64,000 nucleotides of DNA, taken from positions 48,846,478-48,910,477 of the forward strand of contig OX465591.1 of the NCBI GenBank assembly GCA_950022655.1, in the 5' to 3' direction. A program made the position numbers and the translations under genes. Position 1 is the stretch's first letter. Each line of letters begins with the position of its first letter. Below the pieces are notes generated by a model. The model was not told the DNA's origin. It did not search any database and worked only from the letters and a program-made list of their open reading frames with translations. This document shows positions 23,440 through 33,872 of this stretch, in pieces. The DNA comes from Alentia gelatinosa. Lineage: Eukaryota > Annelida > Polychaeta > Phyllodocida > Polynoidae.

Positions 23440-24582
23440 CGTAACAATTCTCAGGTTAAATGTAATCCCAAGGTTGTGGGTTCGAGTCCCACTGCAGCCC
23501 CTCTTCTCCTTCATCTCCAGCAGTGGTAGATTTACTGCTATATCAAAGGCCAATCCTTCTCATACCATGGCTATGTGGTGTGGTGTACAGCCACCTTTCT
23601 CCTTCATCCCCAGCAGTGGTAGATTTACTGCTATATCAAAGACCAGTCCTTCTCATACCATGTCTATGTGGTGTGGTGTACAGCCACCTTTCTCCTTCAT
23701 CCCCAGCAGTGGTAGATTTACTGCTATATCAAAGACCAGTCCTTCTCATACCATGTCTATGTGTTGTGGTTTACAGCCACTCTTCTCCTTCATCCCCAGC
23801 AGTGGTAGATTTACTGCTATAACAAAGGCCAATCCTTCTGATTCCATGTCTATGTGGTGTGGTGTACAGCCACCTTTCTCCTTCATCCCCAGCAGAAGTA
23901 GACTTACTGCAATATCAAAGGCCAATCCTTCTCATACCATGTTTATGTGGTGTGGTGTACAGCCACCTTTCTCCTTCATCCCCAGCAGTGGTAGATTTAC
24001 TGCTATATCAAAGACCAGTCCTTCTCATACCGTATCTACGTGGTGTGGTGTACAGCCACTCTTCTCCTTCACCCCCAGCAGTGGTAGATTTACTGCAATA
24101 TCAAAGACCAGTCCTTCTCATACTATGTCTATGTGGTGTGGTGTACAGCCACCTTTCTCCTTCACCCCCAGCAGTGTTAGATTTACCGCAATATCAAAGA
24201 CCAGTCCTTCTCATACCATGTCTATGTGGTATGGTGTGCAGCCACCTTTCTCCTTCATCCCCAGCAGTGTTAGATTTACTGCAATATCAAAGACCAGTCC
24301 TTCTCATACCATGTCTATGTGGTGTGGTGTGCAGCCACCTTTCTCCTTCACCCCAAGCAGTGGTAGACTAATTGCTATATCAAAGGCCAGTCCTTCTCGT
24401 ACCATGTCTGTGTGGTGTGGGAAGTAAAAGAACTCTCACCTCGGTAAATGTGTAGAGGTGAGATTTCTACCTAAATTCATTTCATAGATTCGATCACCAC
24501 CTTGTGGTGTAAAAGAACCTTGAGAAAGTCTGGTGAGAACCTGTAATGATTTACTGGACGTTTAATCAAACCAGTCAACAAT
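23440..24582 (+). mobile_element. SINE with about ten internal 93-bp monomers
   Basis: A partial tRNA-like head with B box (GGGTTCGAGTCCCACTGCAG at 23478) is followed by about ten 93-bp monomers (GTGGTGTGGTGTACAGCCAC, CCCAGCAGTGGTAGATTTAC) and the family tail ending GACGTTTAATCAAACCAG. The open frames of 99 to 317 codons here come from the unit length, not from a gene. Confidence 0.88.
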
Positions 24583-24595
24583 TCCTCCATTCAGT

Positions 24596-25222
24596 CTGTT
24601 TAGCGGCTGTCCTCATGCTGTCCTCATGCTGTCCTCATACTCATGCTGTTCTTATGCTGTTCTCATGCTGTACTTATGCTGTACTCATGCTGTTCTCATG
24701 CTGTTCTCATGTTCTCATGCTGTACTCATGCTGTTCTCATGCTGTACTCATGTTCTCATGCTGTACTCATGCTGTACTCATGCTGTTCTCATGCTGTTCT
24801 CATGCTGTACTCATGTTCTCATGCTGTACTCATGCTGTACTCATGATATTCTCATGATGTCCTCATGCTGTACTCATGCTGTACTCATGATGTTCTCATG
24901 CTGTACTCATGCTGTACTCATGCTGTACTCATGATGTCCTCATGCTGTACTCATGATGTTCTCATGCTGTTCTCATGCTATACTCATGCTGTTCTCATGC
25001 TATACTCATGCTGTACTCATGTTCTCATGCTGTCCTCATGCTGTTCTCATGCTATACTCATGCTGTTCTCATGCTATACTCATGCTGTACTCATGTTCTC
25101 ATGCTGTACGCATGCTGTTCTCATGCTATACTCATGCTGTTCTCATGCTATACTCATGCTGTACTCATGTTCTCATGCTGTACGCATGCTGTTCTCATGC
25201 TGTACTCATGCTGTACTCAGGC
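24596..25222. repeat. CTCATGCTGTA-type 11/12-bp and higher-order satellite
   Basis: Tandem CTCATGCTGT with A/T variants and occasional CTCATGTT, forming higher-order blocks of about 60-110 bp. It ends 20 bp before the exon 3 acceptor and does not include exon sequence. Confidence 0.95.
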
Positions 25223-25240
25223 TCCTTGTGGTGATTTCAG

Positions 25241-25466
25241 GTTACTTTGGGAAGTATTTGAACCAGTACGAGGGCACCTACGTCCCTCCGGGCTGGTCGG
25301 AGTGGGTGGGGCTCATCAGGAACACACGCTTCTACAACTACACACTCAACTTTAACGGCAAGAAGATCAAGCACTACGACAACTACTACAAGGACTACCT
25401 CACCGACCTGATCGCCAACGACAGCGTCACCTTCCTCAAGCAGTCCAAACAGTACTTCCCTAACAG
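25241..25466 (+). CDS. Sulf1: Sulf exon 3: sulfatase domain
   Basis: Residues 156-230. Begins GYFGKYLNQYEGTYVPPGW, a conserved Sulf segment that supplies part of the substrate pocket region, and includes RFYNYTLNFNGKK with a potential N-glycosylation site (NYT). Acceptor GATTTCAG at 25233-25240, donor AACAG|GTACCT at 25467, leaving AG (phase 2). Reading past the donor meets TGA after six codons. Confidence 0.95.
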
Positions 25467-26090
25467 GTACCTATCTATGTGAGATAAAACCATAGAGAGT
25501 ATACTCTACAGAAATTACAGGCATTCAATCAGTACTTCCCTAACAGGTACCTATCTATGTGAGATAAAAGCATAGAGAGTATACTCTACAGATATTACAG
25601 GCATTCAAACAGTACTTCCCTAACAGGTACCTATCTATGTGAGATAAAACCATAGAGAGTATACTCTACAGATATTACAGGCATTCAAACAGTACTTCCC
25701 TAACAGGTACCTATCTATGTGAGATAAAAGCATAGAGAGTATACTCTACAGATATTACAGGCATTCAAACAGTACTTCCCTAACAGGTACCTATCTATGT
25801 GAGATAAAAGCATAGAGGGTATACTCTACAGATATTACAGGCATTCAAGCAGTACTTCCCTAACAGGTACCTATCTATGTGAGATAAAAGCATAGAGAGT
25901 ATACTCTACAGATATAACAGGCATTCAAACAGTACTTCCCTAACAGGTACCTATCTATGTGAGATAAAACATGGAGAGTATACTCTACAGATATTACAGG
26001 CATTCAAACAGTACTTCCCTAACAGGTACCTATCTATGTGAGATAAAACCATAGAGAGTATACTCTACAGATATTACAGGCATTTCTGAA
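25467..26090 (+). repeat. 80-bp array carrying the exon 3 donor, seven decoys
   Basis: The last 21 nt of exon 3 (CAAACAGTACTTCCCTAACAG) and GTACCTATCTATGTGAG recur at 80-bp spacing (25531, 25611, 25691, 25771, 25851, 25931) and once at 79 bp (26010). All seven keep AG|GTACC. The real donor is the first. Confidence 0.97.
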
Positions 26091-27289
26091 ACACTCTCAA
26101 TTGAGGTCCTCTCATTAATTCTAAGTGATCTAGAAAAATGCCTTTATTACTGCGGACACATAATCTGGGACAGTGTGAAAAAAAACCTTCAAAGTAAACA
26201 CCTTCTTTGAAAACTTTAAAACATCCTAGGACTTGACTTATTTGATAAAAGCAATCTTTTGAGAATAGATTTTATCTATTCCCCAAAGATTGTTGTTTTC
26301 AAATACCTTTCTCTAATACCTTGAATTGAGATTCTATCTTTGTTGTAACCTCTATGGCTGCTAGGTGGCAGCACCTTCAGGTTATAGCAGTTGACTATTT
26401 GGGCCACCAGATGGCTCCACGGTCGCCGTCAGGCTATGAGGCCGACATAAGCACCACCATCACAATGCAATGTGTGAGGGATGGCAGTTTTCTTATTTTC
26501 AACGGAAATCCTCGGTTTTCATTCTCAGTTTATAATATTCTTTCCTTGTGGAGAACAAAGAGAAAATAAATTGGTATGTAGCTGTAGGGTATTCGGCTAG
26601 AGGTATGCAACAATTGAGTCTATGCCTATTAGTCTTTAATAGTTTCAGAATTGGCAGGTTGAATATTAGCTTCTCATAATTTAATATGATTTATTATCAA
26701 ACGATGCCTAGCACTTCGTTGCATCACCAGAATGTCGTCATGGTCATTTATAGACAAATGCTGGTAGTTGGGTGATTTCTAAATTTTATTGAGTTTTACA
26801 AATAACTCAGGGTGATATAAGTTCCATACATATATATCAGCAAATAAAAAATGAAAAAAAATGGCATGTCACCATACTAACTTCTATGGGAAGGCCATCT
26901 GAAAAGATAAGTGCTGAACTATTGGTGTCTATGGGAAACTGCAATATTTTGACTTTGTTGCTAAATGACACTGATGTTCTATTGCCATTTTCAAATGATT
27001 CTGGATTATGATGGTTGGGAACATGTGCAAATGAGAAATGCTAAAAAATCCTATGTCACCATGCTAATTTCTATGGGAAGGCCATCTGAAGAAGGTAAAT
27101 GCTTATCTAACTGCAATATTTTCATGAAACCATATGGCAGCACCAGTGTCTACACAGGGGGCAGTGCGATACCTACCCGCATTTGTCTTTAATATAGACA
27201 CCACTGGTTCAACCGTTATTATTATATACCTATGGTCAAACATTATAGTTACTATAGAGGAAACCTATGGAAGTTTAGGGTCAGAGCTC
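26091..27289. other. Intron 3, mostly unique
   Basis: 26477-26570 belongs to the dispersed family GATGGCAGTTTTC...GAAATCCTC. A segment with TTCTATGGGAAGGCCATCTG occurs at 26881 and 27069. No gene. Confidence 0.45.
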
Positions 27290-27371
27290 GTATCCCATCG
27301 AGTTTGAATCGTATAGTAATTCACAAGGGGAAGCTGCATGGATTACGTAGTGATTCAAACGAGATGGGATC
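27290..27371. mobile_element. Small palindromic fold-back element
   Basis: TATCCCATCGAGTTTGAATC pairs with GATTCAAACGAGATGGGAT; arms about 32 bp, loop about 18. Confidence 0.65.
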
Positions 27372-27471
27372 AAGAAATGAATCGAAAGGAGAGAGTGTAA
27401 GATTTGATAGACATGTTTTGTATTCGTTGATGTATTTGCAGAATGATAAGATTATGGGTTTTGATTTTCAG

Positions 27472-27567
27472 ACCGGTTGCCATGGTGCTGAGTATGCCGG
27501 CCCCTCACGGCCCGGAGGATGCTGCTCCGCAATATCAACATCTCTTTGAGAATGTCACTACGCACAG
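27472..27567 (+). CDS. Sulf1: Sulf exon 4: sulfatase domain
   Basis: Residues 231-262. Codes for RPVAMVLSMPAPHGPEDAAP, the strand and APHGPED loop characteristic of Sulf enzymes, where the His lies near the active site. Acceptor TTTTCAG at 27465-27471; donor CACAG|GTACCC at 27568, phase 2. NVT near the end is a possible N-glycosylation site. Confidence 0.95.
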
Positions 27568-28195
27568 GTACCCCATTCTACGCTACCCTTAAAACGTAGA
27601 TCTAGGTCTACGCATAGGTATCTCATTCTACGCTACCCATAAAATGTAGATCTAGACCTTGAGAATGTCACTACGCACAGGTACCCCATTCTACGCTACC
27701 CATAAAACGTAGATCTAGACCTTGAGAATGTCATTACGCACAGGTACCCCATTCTACACTGCCCTTAAAACGTAGATCTAGACCTTGAGAATGTCATTAC
27801 GCACAGGTACCCCATTCTACGCTACCCTTAAAACGTAGATCTAGACCTTGAGAATGTCACTACGCACAGGTACCCCATTCTACGCTACCTTTAAAACGTA
27901 GATCTAGGTCTACGCATAGGTACCCCACTCTACGCTACCCATAAAACGTAGATCTAGTTCTAAGCATAGGTACCCCATTCTACGCTACCCTTAAAACGCA
28001 GATCTAGGCCTTGAGAATGTCACTACGCACAGGTACCCCATTCTACGCTGCCCTTAAAATGTAGATCTAGGCCTCGAGAATGTCACTACGCATAGGTACC
28101 CCATTCTACGCTACCCTTAAAATGTAGATCTAGGCCTTTAGAATGTCATTACGTACAGGTACCCCATTCTACGCTACCCTTAAAACGTAGAGAAT
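27568..28195 (+). repeat. 47-63-bp array carrying the exon 4 donor, about ten decoys
   Basis: The last 22 nt of exon 4 (TTGAGAATGTCACTACGCACAG) and GTACCCCATTCTACGCTACC are repeated downstream. Full units are about 63 bp; shorter ones of about 47-52 bp have lost the exonic part (TACGCATAGGTACC). AG|GTA is kept in essentially all. Any read-through ends at TAA within the first unit. Confidence 0.95.
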
Positions 28196-28340
28196 TACTA
28201 CACAATGATATATACGATAAAAATATTCTTTTAATCGCTATTGTCAAGTATAATTTAAGGGAATGGTAAAGGGGCGATTTTACTGACTATTGTCACATAT
28301 AAGTGGAATGGTAAAGATGGTGTGGTTTGTCTGGACACAG

Positions 28341-28491
28341 AACTCCGAGCTGGAACTTCGCGCCGAACCCGGACAAGCAGTGGATCCTGCAGTACACGGG
28401 GAAGATGGAGCCCATCCACGTGGCCTTCACCGACCTGCTGCAGCGCAAGCGGCTCCAGACCCTCCAGTCCGTCGACGACGCCATAGAAAAG
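28341..28491 (+). CDS. Sulf1: Sulf exon 5: sulfatase domain
   Basis: Residues 263-313. Codes for [20 protein letters not shown], then [20 protein letters not shown] and VDDAIEK, all closely matching conserved Sulf sequence. Acceptor GGACACAG at 28333-28340; donor AAAAG|GTACCT at 28492, phase 0. Confidence 0.95.
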
Positions 28492-28510
28492 GTACCTTAA
28501 CCCTTTAAGG

Positions 28511-28985
28511 ACGCATGATGCCTGGAGGCATCACCGCACTAAAGACGCATGATGCCTGGAGGCATCACCGCACTAAAGACGCATGATGCCTGGAGGCATC
28601 ACCGCGCTAAAGACGCATGATGCCTGGAGGCATCACCGCACTAAAGACGCATGATGCCTGGAGGCATCACCGCACTAAAGACGCATGATGCCTGGAGGCA
28701 TCACCGCGCTAAAGACGCATGATGCCTGGAGGCATCACCGCACTAAAGACGCATGATGCCTGGAGGCATCACCGCACTAAATACGCATGATGCCTGGAGG
28801 CATCACCGCACTAAAGACGCATGATGCCTTGAGGCATCACCGCACTAAAGACGCATGATGCCTGGAGGTATCACCGCACTAAAGACGCATGATGCCTGGA
28901 GGCATCGCCTCACTAAAGACGCATGATGCCTGGAGGCATCACCGCACTAAAGACGCATGATGCCTTGAGGCATCATTGTCCCTAT
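28511..28985. repeat. 34-bp hairpin-bearing array, about 14 copies
   Basis: Unit GACGCATGATGCCTGGAGGC + ATCACCGCACTAAA. Each unit contains the palindrome TGATGCCTGGAGGCATCA (7-bp stem, 4-nt loop). Starts about 20 bp after the exon 5 donor. Confidence 0.97.
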
Positions 28986-29130
28986 ATTAACAAAAATGTT
29001 TTAACAAAAAAAATAATAGAGCAATATTCATGAAATCTTCAGAAAACGTAGATATAACATCATATTTAGTATTTCTATTAAAAAGAAAAAAAAAATTTAT
29101 GACTATGTATCATATTGCATGATTACAAAC

Positions 29131-29216
29131 TTCGACGACGCCATAGAAAAGGTAGCTTAACCCCACTCCAGTCCACTGACACTTTCCGATGGAGTCATCT
29201 ATCAGAAGGTACCTTC
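29131..29216 (+). repeat. Displaced duplicate of the exon 5 donor
   Basis: TCGACGACGCCATAGAAAAG, the last 20 nt of exon 5, recurs here followed by GTAGCTTAACCCC (real site GTACCTTAACCC). A weaker third copy (CAGAAGGTACCTTCAC) is at about 29200. The hairpin array and AT-rich sequence separate them from the real exon end by about 650 bp. Confidence 0.9.
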
Positions 29217-29686
29217 ACTGCATGAAACTAACCACTTAACATATATATGCGAACGTATATACTTTTGCGTATACAAGGTTGTCCTATTCCCCGTGTGTAA
29301 CGCCTTATCTATAGGCGCCTGATTCATATATACGCCTGATTCATATATACGCCTGATTCTGTTGTAGTTACACCACTATCGATTAGTTCCGATCTTGGGG
29401 ACACTACTGGTAGCATATTTCATTTGCCATTAGTCATTAAGTCCTTGGTATGTGGAAAATCCAATTTAATATTATCAATTTTGATTATGAAATTGTTTTA
29501 ATCCTTTTTAATATCTTTTCATTATATACATATAATAAACCCAGCATTCTTTGGTTTTTTAAACGTTTTTATGATAGATTTGACTTTCTCAAACACCATT
29601 CTTCTGTCATTATGATTCTGGTACTGTATATATACAGACAAGGTGTCATCAGAAATAGCTGGGGGAAATCATCTCACGTGTGAATG
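29217..29686. other. Intron 5 AT-rich sequence
   Basis: No gene. A short repeat ATATACGCCTGATTC occurs three times near 29320-29360. Confidence 0.45.
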
Positions 29687-29689
29687 CGT

Positions 29690-30350
29690 CATTTTGATAA
29701 ACCCAGTCAATAATCCATCCATGTTTTTATTTTAATAAACCCTGTCCATAATCCATCCATGTTTTTATTTTAATAAACCCAGTCAATAATCCATCCATGT
29801 TTTTATTTTGATAAACCCAGACAATAGTCCATCCATGTTTTTATTTTAATAAACCCAGTCAATGACGCGTCCCTTTTTTATTTTGATAAACCCAGTCAAT
29901 AATCCATCCATGTTTTTATTTTGATAAACCCAGGCAATAATCCATCCATGTTTATATTTTAATAAACCCAGTCAATAATCCATCCATGTTTTTATCTTAA
30001 TAAACTCAGTCAATAATCCATCCATGTTTTTATCTTAATAAACCCAGTCAATAATCTATCCGTTTTTATTTTAATAAACCCAGTCAATAATCCATCCATG
30101 TTTTTATCTTAATAAACCCAGTCAATAATCTATCCGTTTTTATTTTAATAAACCCAGTCAATAATCCATCCATGTTTTTATCTTAATAAACCCAGTCAAT
30201 AATCTATCCGTTTTTATTTTAATAAACCCAGTCAATAATCCATCCATGTTTTTATTTTAATAAACCCAGTCAATAATCCATCCATGTTTTTATTTTGATA
30301 AACCCAGTCAATAATCCATCCATGTTTTTATTTTAATAAACCCAGTTATT
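29690..30350. repeat. 37/38-bp AT-rich array, about 18 copies
   Basis: Unit with TAATAAACCCAGTCAATAAT and CCATCCATGTTTTTATTT. A higher-order alternation with a shorter CTATCCGTTTTTATT variant is visible at 30050-30220. Ends about 25 bp before exon 6, without exon sequence. Confidence 0.95.
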
Positions 30351-30376
30351 AATCTCTGATTTCTTTTGGCTGTCAG

Positions 30377-30552
30377 GTGGTGCTGGAGCTGAAGCGGCTG
30401 GGCGAGCTGGACAACACGTACGTCATCTTCACGTCCGACCACGGCTACCACCTCGGGCAGTACGGACTCCTCAAGGGCAAGGCCATGCCCTACGACTTTG
30501 ACGTCCGCGTGCCCTTCCTCATGAGAGGACCCAAAGTGCCGCACGGAATCAG
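30377..30552 (+). CDS. Sulf1: Sulf exon 6: second metal-binding/active-site segment
   Basis: Residues 314-372. Contains [20 protein letters not shown], where Asp334 and His335 correspond to the family's second metal-ligand pair, then [20 protein letters not shown], including the Lys of the sulfatase active site. Acceptor GCTGTCAG ends at 30376; donor ATCAG|GTACCT at 30553, phase 2. Confidence 0.96.
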
Positions 30553-31600
30553 GTACCTCACTACTCCTCACATGAGGTCTCCCTACTCACTCACACGAGG
30601 TCCTCACTACTCACACAAGGTCCGCACTACTCACACAAGGTCCTCACTACTCACACGAGGTCCTCACTACTCACACGAGGTCTCACTACTCACACGAGGT
30701 CTCACTACTCACACGAGGTCCTCACTACTCACACGAGGTCTCACTACTCACACGAGGTCTCACTACTCACACAAGGTCTCACTACTCCTCAAATAAGGTC
30801 TCCCTACTCACTCACACGAGGTCCTCGCTACTCACAAGAGGTCTCACTACTCACACGAGGTCCTCGCTACTCACACGAGGTCCTCACTACTCACACGAGG
30901 TCCTCGCTACTCACACGAGATCCTCACTACTCACACGAGGTCCTCGCTACTCACACGAGGTCTCACTACTCACATGAGGTCCTCGCTACTCACACGAGAT
31001 CCTCACTACTCCTCACATGAGGTCCTCACTACTCACACGAGGTCCTCACTACTCACACGAGGTCCTCACTACTCACACGAGGTCTCACTACTCACACGAG
31101 GTCTCACTACTCACACGAGGTCTCACTACTCACACGAGGTCCCCACTACTCACACGAGGTCCTCACTACTCACACGAGGTCTCACTACTCACACGAGGTC
31201 CTCGCTACTCACACAAGGTCTCACTACTCACACGAGGTCCTCACTACTCACACGAGGTCCTCACTACTCACACGAGGTCCTCACTACTCACACGAAGTCT
31301 CACTACTCACATGAGGTCCTCGCTACTCACACAAGATCCTCACTACTCCTCACATGAGGTCCTCACTACTCACACGAGGTCCTCACTACTCACACGAGGT
31401 CCACACTACTCACACGAGGTCTCACTACTCACACGAGGTCCTCTCACTACTCCTCAAACGAGGTCCTCACTACTCACACGAGGTCTCACTACTCACACGA
31501 GGTCCTCACTACTCACACGAGGTCCTCACTACTCCTCAAACGAGGTCCTCACTACTCACACAAGGTCTCACTACTACTCAAATGAGGTCGTCTCAGAAAC
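30553..31600 (+). repeat. 18/20-bp array resembling the exon 6 donor, about 50 copies
   Basis: Unit CACACGAGGTCCTCACTACT. The real donor region AGGTACCTCACTACT differs from the unit by one base, so the array seems to derive from the donor and the first intron bases. Nearly every unit keeps AG|GT. Repeated frames here are not genes, although the exon 6 frame stays open to 30796. Confidence 0.9.
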
Positions 31601-31699
31601 TAGACCAGCTCTGACAGTCTCAGTGCTTCCTCATTCATGTAGGGCATCCAAGGCATTGTTTGGTTATTATTAAGCCTATTTGTTGACTATGTGTTTATT

Positions 31700-32690
31700 A
31701 ATTCAGGGTAACAAACATAGTGATAAAGTTAAGATGTTGGTCTTTATCGACTATTTGTTTAAGAAACATATTGTTAAACCTTGAGATGTCGATGTATGTT
31801 GACTATTTGGTTGACTTAAGGTGTGGATGAGTGTGGACTAATTGTGGTTTTTTTTTACGGTACCGAACATAGCGATAAACCTGAGGTGCTAATGAGTGTG
31901 GACTAATTAGTTATTTTTTCAGGGTACCAAACATAGTCATAAAATCAAGGTGTAGATGTATACATGTCGAGTAATTGGTTACTTTTTTCACCTTCCAAAC
32001 ATAGTGATATTGAGGTGCTGATTTGTGTGGACTAATTGGTTATTTTTTCACTCTACCGAACATAGTGATGTGTATGGACTAACTGGTTATTTTTTCACGG
32101 TACCGAACATAGTGATGTGTATGGACTAATTGGTTATTTTTTCACGGTACCGAACATAGTGATGTGTATGGACTAACTGGTTATTTTTTCACGGTACCGA
32201 ACATAGTGATGTGTGTTGACTAATTGGTTATTTTTTCACTGTACCGAACATGGTTATCTTTTCACTGTACCGAACATAGTGATGAGTGTTGACTAATTGG
32301 TTATTTTTTCACTGTACCGAACATCGTGATGTGTGTTGACTAATTGGTTATTTTTTCACTGTACCGAACATAGTGATGTGTATGGACTAATTGGTTATTT
32401 TTTCACTGTACCGAACATAGTGATGTGTGTTGACTAATTGGTTATTTTTTCACTGTACCGAACATCATGATGTGTGTGGACTAACTGGCTATGTTTTTCA
32501 GGGTACCGAACATAGTGATGTGTATGGACTAACTGGTTATTTTTTCACTGTACCGAACATAGTGATGTGTATGGACTAATTGGTTATTTTTTCACTGTAC
32601 CGAACATAGTGATGTGTATGGACTAACTGGTTATTTTTTCACTGTACCGAACATAGTGATGTGTGTTGACTAACTGGCTATGTTTTTCAG
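31700..32690 (+). repeat. About 47-bp array carrying the exon 7 acceptor, about 18 copies
   Basis: Unit with GACTAATTGGTTATTTTTTC and the exon 7 start GTACCGAACAT(A/C)GTG. The acceptor CAG is kept only at about 31704, 31922 and 32501; most copies read CACTG or CACGG. The real site is the most downstream (AG at 32689-32690). Only the copy at 32501 shares the CTATGTTTTTCAGGG context of the real site. Confidence 0.95.
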
Positions 32691-32819
32691 GGTACCGAAC
32701 ATCGTGTTAAACCTGGACGTGGCGCCCACGTTACTCGACATTGCGGGAATCCCCATCCCGGACCACATGGATGGCAGGTCCATCCTGAGGCTCTTTGAGG
32801 GACTCACAGAGCGAGGCAG
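32691..32819 (+). CDS. Sulf1: Sulf exon 7: end of sulfatase catalytic domain
   Basis: Residues 372-414. Codes for VPNIVLNLDVAPTLLDIAGI and PDHMDGRSILRLFEG, the typical end of the sulfatase fold (VLNLDVAPTLLDIAG is strongly conserved in Sulf enzymes). Donor GGCAG|GTCAGT at 32820, phase 2. Confidence 0.95.
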
Positions 32820-33673
32820 GTCAGTGCCCAATAGCTCTCTACTCTACATCCCAAAACACTCTATTTACCTACCTCATATAAAACGTGTAAATTACAGTAG
32901 GATCCGCTTGGAGATCCTCCCGCACATAGAGACAGAGTGAACCAGACCTAGGCATGGAGACTGAAGGGCCACGAGAGTGAGATTCTTGTGCAGTACTTAA
33001 CTGAATCCTGCTAATATTTTTTTGTGTTTCTCTACACAGATGTACTTCTATCCTTAAGATTTGTTTCTAGCTGTACCGAAAACATAATTTAAAGCTGTAC
33101 TTTTCCGATCTCCTTTCCTTGAGAGAATGCAATGAGATCACATATCACTGGTTGCCTGCAAAAGTTCCTTGTCACGCGAAATGATAGGAACAGTAAGGGC
33201 CAATGAGAACTGCAGCCGAGAGAGGGCACCACCGTCAGAAACATCTTAGAGTGTAGGCTGTGCTTGGAGGGTGTGAATATCCGGTTCAATGACCTCTGGG
33301 TCACAAAGTTCAAAGCATGTAAGACTGTGCGATATCTACGAGTTTGTAATTAATCGTAATAACTGGATTTATCTTTTACAGCTGATTAGGTTGATTTTCC
33401 ATATTCGTTATGATAGTTATATAATAAAGGGAAAACTGATATAAGTTAGTTCACTAAACCCGTACTATCAGTTCATTTAGTGCAGGTGACTAGGTTTCCA
33501 CCAGTGTCAAGACTTTTAGTTATTCAAAAAGAAAGGTTTAAAGGTCTTCGTAAAATTTAGATTATCCACTGATCCTTTTATTGTTGTGAAGTTATATTGA
33601 TGACAAGAAAATAACAAACAGTTAGAGTTGAAGTTGATCTATTTGTGAGGACATTAGATGTGTGTGTTTTCAG
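32820..33673. other. Intron 7
   Basis: 32895-33000 is a second copy of the dispersed segment at 16560-16680. The rest is unique AT-rich sequence. No boundary-derived array here. Confidence 0.5.
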
Positions 33674-33872
33674 CATCGTAGGGGGCCAGATGAAGCGGAA
33701 AAAGGCATGGCGGGACACGTTTATGATTGAGCGGGGAAAAATCACTCACAAAAAACTGTTAGAACGAGAACGGATGGAAGCCCGGAAAAACAACCTGGTA
33801 ACGACCAAGGAGCAGCGGCTGGCAGGAGAGTGCTCCAAGGCCGAGTACCAGCCTCCGTGTAAAGCCAACCAG
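33674..33872 (+). CDS. Sulf1: Sulf exon 8: start of hydrophilic domain
   Basis: Residues 415-481. Contains KAWRDTFMIERGKI, matching the WRDTF.VERGK motif that follows the catalytic domain in Sulf proteins, then a Lys/Glu-rich stretch and the first hydrophilic-domain cysteines (GECSKAEYQPPCKANQ). Acceptor TTTTCAG ends at 33673; donor CCAG|GTGCGT at 33873, phase 0. The hydrophilic domain binds heparan sulfate in characterised Sulfs. Confidence 0.94.

Noticed and set aside
23474..24427. 317-codon frame with MWCGVQPPFSF repeats, also at 8778 and 54657
   Set aside because: It is the 93-bp SINE monomer, divisible by three, inside a non-coding SINE with tRNA head and tail.
28511..28985. CRISPR-like array of palindromic repeats
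   Set aside because: Repeats are contiguous with no unique spacers, in a eukaryotic intron, and no cas genes are present.
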